Assembly: GCF_013003965.1 (NCBI RefSeq)
Contig: NZ_CP053069.1
Span: 1,953,419-2,017,418, forward strand
Length of the DNA stretch: 64,000 nt
Reading direction: 5' to 3'
DNA from: Usitatibacter rugosus
Lineage (GTDB): Bacteria > Pseudomonadota > Gammaproteobacteria > Burkholderiales > Usitatibacteraceae
The notes under the pieces were generated by a model. That model had not been told where the DNA came from and made no database searches. It was given only the letters and a program-made list of their open reading frames with translations. Positions 53,517 to 61,075 of the stretch are shown here, piece after piece. The first letter of the stretch is position 1; each line of letters starts with the position of its first letter. Position numbers and translations under genes: made by a program.

Positions 53517-54044
53517 TCAGCGAATCTCCTTCAGCGTGAAGATCGCTTCGTTGAGTCCCTCGCGGCGCTGGAATCCCAGCACCGGATCGTTGAACTCGAC
53601 CTGCGTGCGCAGCGTCACCGAGACCTTGGTGATGACTTCCTGCTCCATGCCATCGGTCGTGGGCTGCGTGTATTGCGCGAGCACCTGGATCGACTCCACG
53701 CCGAGCACGCGCAGCGTCGCATCGCGCGGCACTTTGGAGACCAGCGCATCGCCGACGCGGTCGCGGTCGTAGTAGGTGGGCGAGAGCAGCTTCCTCAGCT
53801 CGGGCGTGTTCCACGCGTCGGCGAGTTTCTGGATCGACTTGTTCACCGTCGCGCGCACGGCCGAGGGCGGTGGGGGCGCGATCGGAGCGCTGCCCGTCGC
53901 CGCAACGGGTGCGCCGGGAACGGCCGCGCCGCCGGGGCGGCCGATCGGATTGAAGGGCCGCGATTCCTGGGCGAGCGCGGGAACGGCCGCGAGCGCGAGC
54001 ACGGCCGCCGCGGCCAGGGAAGCGATCGACAGGGCGCGATTCAT
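53517..54044 (-). CDS. Periplasmic protein of unknown function
   Basis: 175 residues with a signal peptide (MNRALSIASLAAAAVLALAAVPALA), a Pro/Ala/Gly linker (residues about 28-60) and a domain of about 110 residues: VNKSIQKLADAWNTPELRKLLSPTYYDRDRV, LRVLGVESIQVLAQYT and VSVTLRTQVEFNDPVLGFQ. It resembles small alpha/beta periplasmic domains, but I recognise no family. It lies between the Calx-beta giant (ATGA overlap) and the barrel (one-base gap). Confidence 0.65.
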   Translation of the reverse strand: MNRALSIASLAAAAVLALAAVPALAQESRPFNPIGRPGGAAVPGAPVAATGSAPIAPPPPSAVRATVNKSIQKLADAWNTPELRKLLSPTYYDRDRVGDALVSKVPRDATLRVLGVESIQVLAQYTQPTTDGMEQEVITKVSVTLRTQVEFNDPVLGFQRREGLNEAIFTLKEIR

Positions 54045-56956
54045 CGCGAGCACGTGAAGGAGCACGTGCCGCCGCCGCTGGACACGATGCTCGCGCTGAA
54101 CTGCGTGTTGGAGCTGCGCGTGATCGTCGCGCGGTGGTTCGACTGGCCGAAGTACGTGAGCGTGCTGCTCTGCGAGTTGACCGAGTTGCCGCACCCCTGG
54201 AACGTCGCGGTGCCGCCGGCGTGGAACGGGCTCACGGTGATGATGTCGCCGTTCACCGAGAGCGATTGCGGCGAGGGCGTGGGATTGCACGAGCCGGAGC
54301 ACGCGTAGCTGCCGGGATTGCCCTGCCACGCCTGGGCTTGCGAGCCGCACGGCCCCTGCACCGGCGGCGAGTCGTTGTCGATGATGGTGACGCTCGTCGT
54401 GCTGAGCGCGCCCAGCACCGCGCCGCCCGTCGGTGCCGAAAGCCGCACGCTGAAAATCTCGTTGCCTTCGAACAGCGTGTCGTCGACGATCGCGATGGCG
54501 ATCGGCTTGGAACCCGTCTCGCGGTTCGTCCAGGTGAGGGTGCCGGTCTTCGCCTCGAAGTCGGCGCCGGCCGTGGCGGTGCCCGAGACGGCCGTGTAGG
54601 TGACGCTGACGGTGCCGTCGCCGCCGTTGGTCCGGTTGACGAGGATGAGCGGCGGGCCGCCTCCTTCCATGGCCGTGTACGCCGAGGCCGCGAATTCCAC
54701 GGTGCCCGGGTTGCCCGGCGCATCGTCGTCGGTGATCGTCATCAGCGCCGCCGAAGGGACGCCGAGCGTGTATTCCGCGCCCGGCAGGAGGACCATCTGC
54801 ACCGTCTCGGTCATCTCCTGGATCGTGTCGTCGACGGCGGCGATGGAGACCGTGGCGCTCGTCTGTCCGGCGGCGATGGTGGCTCGCGCACCCGGCGGCA
54901 CGTAGTCGGTTCCGGGCGTCGCGGTGCCCTCGAACCGGAAGTTGATGGCCAAGCCTCCGACCGGAGCCGGCCTCGAGATCGTGATCGTGAATTCGCCGGG
55001 CGGCTGGTTCTCTCCGGTCTGGCGTGTCGCGGCGACCGACGCGACTCGTAGCGTCGGATCCTGGGTCGGCGTGCGCGTGCCGCCGAGCGGATTGGTCGGG
55101 TCCAGCGGATTGTTGCCGATCACGTTGATCCAGGTGTCCAGCTCGGAGAAGTAACCGGTGCGGCACTGGTCCTCCTCGCAGTTGCGAAGCCGCTCGCGCA
55201 GCAGGCGGCGGGCGTCCTGCAGCTTTCCGAGGCGCTCCCGGTACGGCTCGAGCAGGTTGCGCTCGGCTTCGGCCTGCTCGAGCTCGCGCTTGATCGCGTT
55301 CAACTCGGTCACCAGGGCCGTGCGCTTGGATTGGGCCGTGGCGAGGTCCTGCCGGACCTTTTCCCCGACCTCCACTTTCACGGCCCCCGCGAGGATCGAG
55401 GCGTTGGCGTCGCGGACGATATCGCGCAGGCCCTGGAGGAAGGCCTCGTGCCGCGCGAGCTCGCCTTCCTTCTGCGTGAGCGCGACGCGCAGCTTGCGGG
55501 CCCGCTCGAGCGCGGCTTCGATGCGCGCGACTTCCTGTCGGAGGAAGTCGATCTCGTCGAGGATCCGGTTGAGCTGCGCGGCGATGGGCAGGCAGGGAAT
55601 GCACTGCGTCTCGACGCGCGGTGTCGGCGCGGGACCGTCCCGCTGCATCGGCGTGAAAGGACCGCCGGGGATGACGCCGATCTCGCCGGTGGGCCCGGCC
55701 GTGCATTGGTCCTTCACCTGGAAGACCTTTTGCAGTTGCCGCGCGATCGCGCCGATGCGCCCGTTCAGGTCCACCAGGGCGCGGCCCCAGCCCTGGTCCT
55801 TCGCCACGTCCCGCGGCGACATACCGGCTGGGGGTGCGTAGTAGTCGGGCAGCGAGGGGCGCGAAACGGACGGAAGCCCGCACGTGCGCGAGAGACACGA
55901 GATGAGCGCGGTCCGCGCGGCGACGATCGCGGAGCGCGCGGCCGTGACCTTGTCGCGCCGGGCGACCATGCGGGCCCGTTCGGCGGCGAGGTTGGCGAGG
56001 ATCCGCTGCTCCGCGGTGAGGTCGCCCACCAGCTGGTCGATGTATTGCTTGCGCTCGGCGATCTCCTTGTCGGCGCGCGCCTTCAGGGCGCGGAAGCTGA
56101 TCTTCCCCAGCGCCTTGGTGAGACCGCCCAGGTCCGAGGGCTTGATCCCGCCGGTCTCCTTCCGGATCTTCCGCAGCTCGTCGATGGCGTTCTTCGCGTC
56201 CGAGATGCTGCTCTTCAGGTCGTTCGCCAGTCCCGTCTTGCCGTCGCTCACGAGGAGTCCCGTCGTGATGTTGGTGAGCGGCGTGTACGTTCCCGACGCG
56301 GAAACACTGGGCGTGTTCTGCGTCATCCGCTCCGCCCCGGCCTGCGAGAGGTCGTTCATGACCGCCTCGAGGTCCTTCAGGGACTCGTAGGCGGTGTCGA
56401 GCCTTTGCCAGGTCGTATCTCCTGGAAAGAACGCGCCCTTGTCGTGCATGTTCTTGATGTCATCGGCGAGCGACGCGAGATCGAAGATCAGTGCCGCCCA
56501 GCGCGTCAGGTAGTCCTGGACCGCGAGCTCCTCCTGGACCAGCGCCATGTTCGTCGTCGTCATGGCGGCGCTGCCGATCGCGGCGTTGTGCGCGGCCGCC
56601 GCGGCCGCGCTGCCCTTGTTCAAGGCCGTCTCCAGCGCCTCGAGGTAGGCCTGGGCATCGGTCAGGGTCTGGAGCAGGGCCTGCGCCGTGGCGCAGTCCT
56701 CGAGGATCGGGCACTTGGCCGCATTGCATTGGCCCGCGCGGGCGTTGATGACGATCGCCGCGGTCTCCAGGTCCACGAGGTCGCCGTTGTCGCCGGGGAT
56801 CCCGCCCTTCGACGCGTCGACGATGGCATTGGAGATCTCGGACGGCGGAAGGCTTCCGGGGCCGTAGTTCGGGGCCGGCGTGGATTGCGCGACGACGGCC
56901 GGGAGCCCCCCGACGAGCGCGAGGAGCAGAAGGAATCGAAGCCCGCGCGCCAGCAC
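54041..56956 (-). CDS. Large secreted coiled-coil protein with two Calx-beta domains
   Basis: About 971 residues. The signal peptide is MLARGLRFLLLLALVGGLPAVVAQ. Helical regions (residues about 80-320, then about 420-600) contain heptad-like Leu/Ala/Arg/Glu segments such as LRQEVARIEAALERARKLRVAL and LNAIKRELEQAEAERNLLE. Two Calx-beta domains follow (about 640-745 and 750-860), with the acidic Ca2+-binding style DDTIQEMTETVQMVLL and DDTLFEGNEIFSVRL and ends ITDDD and IIDND. A Ser/Asn-rich C-terminus has several cysteines. The GTG at 56956 is preferred: AGGGAG lies nine bases before it and it starts the signal peptide; a GTG at 57034 would add 26 residues. It is the first gene of a three-gene exported operon. 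Confidence 0.72.
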   Translation of the reverse strand: MLARGLRFLLLLALVGGLPAVVAQSTPAPNYGPGSLPPSEISNAIVDASKGGIPGDNGDLVDLETAAIVINARAGQCNAAKCPILEDCATAQALLQTLTDAQAYLEALETALNKGSAAAAAAHNAAIGSAAMTTTNMALVQEELAVQDYLTRWAALIFDLASLADDIKNMHDKGAFFPGDTTWQRLDTAYESLKDLEAVMNDLSQAGAERMTQNTPSVSASGTYTPLTNITTGLLVSDGKTGLANDLKSSISDAKNAIDELRKIRKETGGIKPSDLGGLTKALGKISFRALKARADKEIAERKQYIDQLVGDLTAEQRILANLAAERARMVARRDKVTAARSAIVAARTALISCLSRTCGLPSVSRPSLPDYYAPPAGMSPRDVAKDQGWGRALVDLNGRIGAIARQLQKVFQVKDQCTAGPTGEIGVIPGGPFTPMQRDGPAPTPRVETQCIPCLPIAAQLNRILDEIDFLRQEVARIEAALERARKLRVALTQKEGELARHEAFLQGLRDIVRDANASILAGAVKVEVGEKVRQDLATAQSKRTALVTELNAIKRELEQAEAERNLLEPYRERLGKLQDARRLLRERLRNCEEDQCRTGYFSELDTWINVIGNNPLDPTNPLGGTRTPTQDPTLRVASVAATRQTGENQPPGEFTITISRPAPVGGLAINFRFEGTATPGTDYVPPGARATIAAGQTSATVSIAAVDDTIQEMTETVQMVLLPGAEYTLGVPSAALMTITDDDAPGNPGTVEFAASAYTAMEGGGPPLILVNRTNGGDGTVSVTYTAVSGTATAGADFEAKTGTLTWTNRETGSKPIAIAIVDDTLFEGNEIFSVRLSAPTGGAVLGALSTTSVTIIDNDSPPVQGPCGSQAQAWQGNPGSYACSGSCNPTPSPQSLSVNGDIITVSPFHAGGTATFQGCGNSVNSQSSTLTYFGQSNHRATITRSSNTQFSASIVSSGGGTCSFTCSR

Positions 56957-57032
56957 CGTAATGCGCTCCCTGTTGTCGGTTCGTGATCGAATGTCCGTGG
57001 CGACCAGACTAGGGAGGTTGCGTCGCGGGCTC

Positions 57033-57050
57033 ACCCCCTCGTCAGGGGGT
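57033..57050. promoter_or_regulatory. Palindrome between the Calx-beta operon and the LuxR-type regulator
   Basis: ACCCCCT (57033-57039), CGTC, AGGGGGT (57044-57050): perfect 7-bp arms with a 4-nt centre. It sits in the divergent intergenic region, 77 bases from the preferred operon start and 37 bases before the regulator ATG. It resembles head-to-head heptamer sites of NarL/LuxR-type regulators. Binding by the adjacent regulator is inference. Confidence 0.55.
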
Positions 57051-57071
57051 ATCTCGGATCCGCGGGGCGCG

Positions 57072-57077
57072 TAATAT
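57072..57077 (+). promoter_or_regulatory. TAATAT box ten bases before the LuxR-type regulator start
   Basis: TAATAT lies ten bases before the ATG at 57088, and no ribosome site is seen. With a usual spacing the RNA would start almost at the ATG, so the mRNA may be leaderless. Confidence 0.4.
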
Positions 57078-57087
57078 TCCGCAATCC

Positions 57088-58173
57088 ATGAAGCCGTCGG
57101 CCGCCATCGCGAGCATCCGCTCCCTCTGCAGCCTCGGGCTGCCGGGCGAGCAGCTCGTGCCGGCGCTGCTGGAGGCGTTGCACCGCCACATCCCGTCGTC
57201 GCGCAACCTCTTCGACTGGACCGACCCCGACGGCAACCTCATCCGCTACTACTTCGACGGGCCGATCGACGCGCAGGTGGCGCGCCACTACTTCGAGGAG
57301 TTCCACAACAAGCGCGAGGCCGAGGCGATGACGGGGTTCCGCCAGTCGGTGATGGGGCGGGCGGTCGTCCGCAGCGCCGCCGAGCTCGACAACCCCGCGT
57401 TCTTCCGCTCCGCCCTCTACAACGAGATCTGGAAGCCGCAGGGCCTGCATTCGCGCATCGAGGCGATCGTGCGCAACTCGCGCGACGAGCCGCTGGGCTC
57501 GCTCGTGCTCTACCGCGAGATCCACGAGCAGCCCTTCAACGCGAAGGAGGAGACGCTGCTGGGCAACCTCGTCCCCTACATCGCGCGCGGGCTGGAGGCC
57601 GAGGCGACGCTCCCGCACGATTTCGTCGTGCGCGGAGACCGCAAGGCGGTGCTGAGCATCTCGGGCGAGGGCGAACTGCTGCACGTCTCGGAGGACGCGC
57701 ACAAGATGCTGCTGCTCTCGCAAGGGGGCATCACGCCCGAGACGGCGGGACGCGCTCCGCGCGGCTCCGACTATCCGACGCTCGCGTTGCTCGCCGCGCA
57801 GATCCGGCGCAACGTCGGCGCCTCGCGCCGGCAGGTCTCGCTCACCATGGACAACGCCTGGGGCCGCTTCCTGTTCGAGGCCGAGCCGCTCGCGCCCGCG
57901 GCGAGCGGCGTGGAGCCGCAGATCCACGTCACCATCCAGCACCACGAGCCGCGTGCCATCGCGTGGCGGCGCGCCCTGGACTCCCTCAACCTCTCCGTGG
58001 CGCAGCGCGAGGTCTGCACGCTGCTGCGCGCCGGATACTCCCAGGCCGAGATCGCCGCGGCGCTCTCCGTCGCGCCCTCGACGGTCGCCGACCACGTGAA
58101 GAAGATCTACACGCGGGTCGACGTGCACTCGGTGCGCGAGCTGTGCGAGCGGCTGGAACGCGCCTCGGGTTAG
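57088..58173 (+). CDS. LuxR-type helix-turn-helix regulator
   Basis: 361 residues. The N-terminal about 270 residues look like a sensory alpha/beta domain (GAF-like, uncertain). The C-terminal HTH_LuxR is LNLSVAQREVCTLLRAGYSQAEIAAALSVAPSTVADHVKKIYTRV. There is no receiver domain with phosphoacceptor. It is divergent from the Calx-beta operon and probably controls it through the 57033 palindrome. The ligand is unknown. Confidence 0.85.
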   Translation: MKPSAAIASIRSLCSLGLPGEQLVPALLEALHRHIPSSRNLFDWTDPDGNLIRYYFDGPIDAQVARHYFEEFHNKREAEAMTGFRQSVMGRAVVRSAAELDNPAFFRSALYNEIWKPQGLHSRIEAIVRNSRDEPLGSLVLYREIHEQPFNAKEETLLGNLVPYIARGLEAEATLPHDFVVRGDRKAVLSISGEGELLHVSEDAHKMLLLSQGGITPETAGRAPRGSDYPTLALLAAQIRRNVGASRRQVSLTMDNAWGRFLFEAEPLAPAASGVEPQIHVTIQHHEPRAIAWRRALDSLNLSVAQREVCTLLRAGYSQAEIAAALSVAPSTVADHVKKIYTRVDVHSVRELCERLERASG

Positions 58174-58180
58174 CGCAGCT

Positions 58181-59029
58181 TCACTCGGGTTCCTGCATCC
58201 TCGAGATGCGCGCTTCCTCTTCCAGGCGGGCGTCGTCGATCTCGCGCATGACGTCTTCCAGGTCCACGTTGGACTCGTCGGCCTCGAAATGGCCGGTCAG
58301 CTCCATGCCCGGCGCCAGCGTGCCGGCCTGGTACGCGGCCCAGATCTCCTTGCCGTAGTCGGTGGCCAGGAGCTCGGGGGCCACGCGCCCGAAGAAGCGC
58401 CGCAGGTTGTCCACGTCCCGCACCAGCATCCGCGGCGCGTGGTTGTTGCCCGCGGCGTCCACGGCCTGCGGCAGGTCGATGATCATGGGGCCGTCGGCGT
58501 CGACGAGGATGTTGAACTCGCTCAGGTCGCCGTGGATGATGCCGGCCGCGAGCATGCGCACGACTTCGCCGATGAGGCGGTGGTGGAACTCCGTCGCGAG
58601 CTCGGGCGTGAGCTCCACGTCGTTCAGGCGAGGTGCGGCGTTGCCTTCCGCGTCGGCAACGAGCTCCATCAGCAGCACGCCTTCGTGGAACTGCCAGGGC
58701 TTCGGCACGCGCACGCCGGCCGCGGCCAGCCGGCGTAGCGCGTCCACTTCGGCGCTCTGCCAGGCCTGCTCCTGCGAGGCGCGACCGAAGCGCGAGCCCT
58801 TCGCCATGGCGCGTGCCTGGCGGCTGTTCTTCGTCTTGCGGTTCTCGGTGTAGTCGACGGCCTGGCGGAAGCTGCGCTTGTCGGCTTCCTTGTAGACCTT
58901 CGCGCAGAGCGTCTCCTCGCCGCGGCGCACGACGAACACCATCGCCTCCTTGCCGCTCATGAGCTGGCGCACGACGGTGTCGATCAGCCCGTCGTCGACG
59001 AGCGGCTGCAACCGCGGGGGGACTCTCAA
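58181..59029 (-). CDS. RIO1-type serine protein kinase
   Basis: 282 residues. MSGKEAMVFVVRRGEETLCAKVYKEADKRSFRQ gives the glycine-loop substitute and catalytic lysine, AGIIHGDLSEFNILV the catalytic loop (HGDLSEFN), and IIDLPQAVD the metal-binding motif. The protein is close in layout to Pseudomonas PA4780-type RIO kinases. The TTG at 59029 gives (M)RVPPRLQPLVDDGLIDTVV, aligned residue by residue with the start of such kinases as I recall them, and overlaps the carboxylase stop as TTGA. It is a cytoplasmic kinase with unknown substrates. A charged C-terminal tail ends it (SNVDLEDVMREIDDARLEEE). Confidence 0.9.
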   Translation of the reverse strand: MRVPPRLQPLVDDGLIDTVVRQLMSGKEAMVFVVRRGEETLCAKVYKEADKRSFRQAVDYTENRKTKNSRQARAMAKGSRFGRASQEQAWQSAEVDALRRLAAAGVRVPKPWQFHEGVLLMELVADAEGNAAPRLNDVELTPELATEFHHRLIGEVVRMLAAGIIHGDLSEFNILVDADGPMIIDLPQAVDAAGNNHAPRMLVRDVDNLRRFFGRVAPELLATDYGKEIWAAYQAGTLAPGMELTGHFEADESNVDLEDVMREIDDARLEEEARISRMQEPE

Positions 59030-61038
59030 GCTTCGCGGAACGCGAAGAGGACAGCGTCGGCCGGGACCAGCTGGTTTTCCTGGAACGCGACGCGCTCGAT
59101 CACGCCGTCGCGCGGCGAGACGATGGTGTGCTCCATCTTCATCGCCTCGAGGATGAGGAGCGACTGGCCTTTCTTCACCGAATCGCCAACCTTGGCCATC
59201 AGCTTCACCACGCGGCCCGGCATGAGCGCGGTGAGGCGCGCGTCGGGCAGCGAATCCGCCGGCTCGTAGTGGAACGGGTCCACCAGCTCCAGCTCGTAGC
59301 GGCCCGCGGGAACGACGGCGCTCACGCGGTCGTCCAGCCGGCCGACCTCGGCGAAGTAGGTTTCGTCGTCGAGGCCGATCTGCAGGCGGCCGTGGTGGCT
59401 CGGCCCGAGCACGACGCGATGCGACTTGCCGGCGACGGTGACATCCGCGTAGCCCGCCTTCATCACCGCGTCGACCGTGATGACGTTGTCGGCACCCGCC
59501 CGGAATTCCATCTTGCGGAGCGCCGGCTGGTTCAGGCGCCAGCCGCCCGTGTCGTTCCACGGGGAGGGCGCCGATCCTTCGCGCGATTGCTGCTCGTCCA
59601 GGAACACGCGCGCGGCCGCGGCCACCGTGGCTTCGAGCGGAACGTCGGAGGCGGAGGGCAGCAGGTCGGCGCGATGGCGCTCGATGAAGGCTGTGTCGGT
59701 GTCGCCCGCGAGGAACGCGGGGTGGCGAACGACGCGCTCGAGGAACGCGAGGTTGGTCTTCACGCCGAGGAGCTGCGTCTCGGACAGCGCCTGCGCCATC
59801 CTGCGCGCGGCCTCGTTGCGGTCGTCGCCCCACACGACCAGCTTCGCGATCATGGGGTCGTAATAGACGCTCACCTCGTCGCCCTGGCGCACGCCTGTCT
59901 CGAGGCGCACGTCGGCGTGCGAGTGATGCTCGTGGCCTTCCTCGGCGGTGTCGTGCGGCGCTCTCAACACGCCGATGGTGCCGGTCTCGGGCAGGAAATC
60001 GTTCGCGGGATTCTCGGCGCAGAGGCGCACCTCGATCGAGTGGCCGCCGGACTGGATCTCGCTCTGCTTCAGCGGCAGCGGCTCGCCCGCGGCGACGCGA
60101 AGCTGCCATTCGACGAGATCCTCGCCCGTGATCATCTCCGTCACCGGATGCTCGACCTGCAGCCGCGTGTTCATCTCCATGAAGAAGAACTGGCGGTCGG
60201 CGCCGGCGATGAACTCGATGGTCCCGGCTCCGCGGTATTTGATCGCACGCGCGGCGGCTACGGCGGCCTCGCCCATCTTCTCGCGCATCGCATCGTCGAG
60301 GAACGGGGAGGGCGTCTCCTCGAGCACCTTCTGGTGGCGGCGCTGGATCGAGCACTCGCGCTCGAAGAGGTGGACGTAGTGGCCGTGCGTGTCGCCGAAG
60401 ACCTGGAACTCGATGTGGTGCGGGCCGGTCACGAAGCGCTCGAGCAGCACGCGATCGTCTCCGAAGGCGTTCTTCGCTTCGCGCCGCGCGGCGGCCAACT
60501 GGGGCGCGAACTCGGCGTCACCATTCACGAGGCGCATGCCCTTGCCGCCACCGCCGGCGATGGCCTTGATCAGCAGCGGATAGCCGACCTTCTTCGCTTG
60601 CTGCGCGAGATGCGCGTCGTCCTGCTTCTCGCCGTGGTAGCCGGGAACGACCGGGACGCCGGCCTTCTCCATGATCGCCTTGGCGCGATCCTTCAGGCCC
60701 ATCTGCTCGATGGCCTCGGGCGTGGGGCCGATGAAGACGAGCCCCGCCTTCTCGACGGCGCGCGCGAAATCCTCGTTCTCGGAGAGGAAGCCGTATCCGG
60801 GGTGGATCGCCTCGGCGCCGCAGGCTTTCGCGACGGCGATGATGCGGTCGCCCTGGAGGTACGAATCCGCCGGGCGAGGGCCGCCGATCGCGTAGGCCTC
60901 GTCCGCCATCTCCACGTGCAGGGCGTGGGCGTCGATGTCGGAATGGACCGCGACCGTGCGCACGGAAAGCTTGCGGCAGGTGCGGATGACGCGGCAGGCG
61001 ATCTCGCCGCGGTTGGCAATCAGGATCTTGGAGAACAT
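59026..61038 (-). CDS. Biotin-dependent acyl-CoA carboxylase alpha subunit (3-methylcrotonyl-CoA carboxylase-like)
   Basis: 670 residues. A biotin carboxylase domain (ILIANRGEIACRVIRTCRKL; HPGYGFLSENEDFA; the Gly-rich KAIAGGGGKGMRLV loop; FIGPTPEAIEQMG; FFMEMNTRLQVEHPVTEMITGEDLV) is followed by a linker and a C-terminal biotinyl domain with the acceptor lysine in LEAMKMEHTIVSPRDGV. Similarity to LiuD in the VPVVPGYHGE segment and length suggests methylcrotonyl-CoA carboxylase (leucine degradation), and a hydratase gene lies upstream. Propionyl- or acetyl-CoA carboxylase cannot be excluded. Its ATG is preceded by TATAAT within an inverted repeat and no ribosome site. Confidence 0.9.
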   Translation of the reverse strand: MFSKILIANRGEIACRVIRTCRKLSVRTVAVHSDIDAHALHVEMADEAYAIGGPRPADSYLQGDRIIAVAKACGAEAIHPGYGFLSENEDFARAVEKAGLVFIGPTPEAIEQMGLKDRAKAIMEKAGVPVVPGYHGEKQDDAHLAQQAKKVGYPLLIKAIAGGGGKGMRLVNGDAEFAPQLAAARREAKNAFGDDRVLLERFVTGPHHIEFQVFGDTHGHYVHLFERECSIQRRHQKVLEETPSPFLDDAMREKMGEAAVAAARAIKYRGAGTIEFIAGADRQFFFMEMNTRLQVEHPVTEMITGEDLVEWQLRVAAGEPLPLKQSEIQSGGHSIEVRLCAENPANDFLPETGTIGVLRAPHDTAEEGHEHHSHADVRLETGVRQGDEVSVYYDPMIAKLVVWGDDRNEAARRMAQALSETQLLGVKTNLAFLERVVRHPAFLAGDTDTAFIERHRADLLPSASDVPLEATVAAAARVFLDEQQSREGSAPSPWNDTGGWRLNQPALRKMEFRAGADNVITVDAVMKAGYADVTVAGKSHRVVLGPSHHGRLQIGLDDETYFAEVGRLDDRVSAVVPAGRYELELVDPFHYEPADSLPDARLTALMPGRVVKLMAKVGDSVKKGQSLLILEAMKMEHTIVSPRDGVIERVAFQENQLVPADAVLFAFREA

Positions 61039-61068
61039 GGGCTGCGCGATTATAAGCGGGCGCAGCCC
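61039..61068 (-). promoter_or_regulatory. Carboxylase promoter: TATAAT inside a 9-12-9 inverted repeat
   Basis: GGGCTGCGC (61039-61047) and GCGCAGCCC (61060-61068) are perfect inverted arms around a 12-nt spacer. On the minus strand the spacer holds TATAAT (61054 to 61049), ten bases from the ATG at 61038. The left arm touches the start codon. This suggests a repressor site over the -10, or a leaderless transcript start. Confidence 0.6.
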
Positions 61069-61075
61069 TCGCGGC

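Noticed and set aside
56957-57034. GTG at 57034 as the start of the Calx-beta protein
   Set aside because: It overlaps the intergenic palindrome and adds an Arg-rich stretch before the signal peptide; the GTG at 56956 has a ribosome site.
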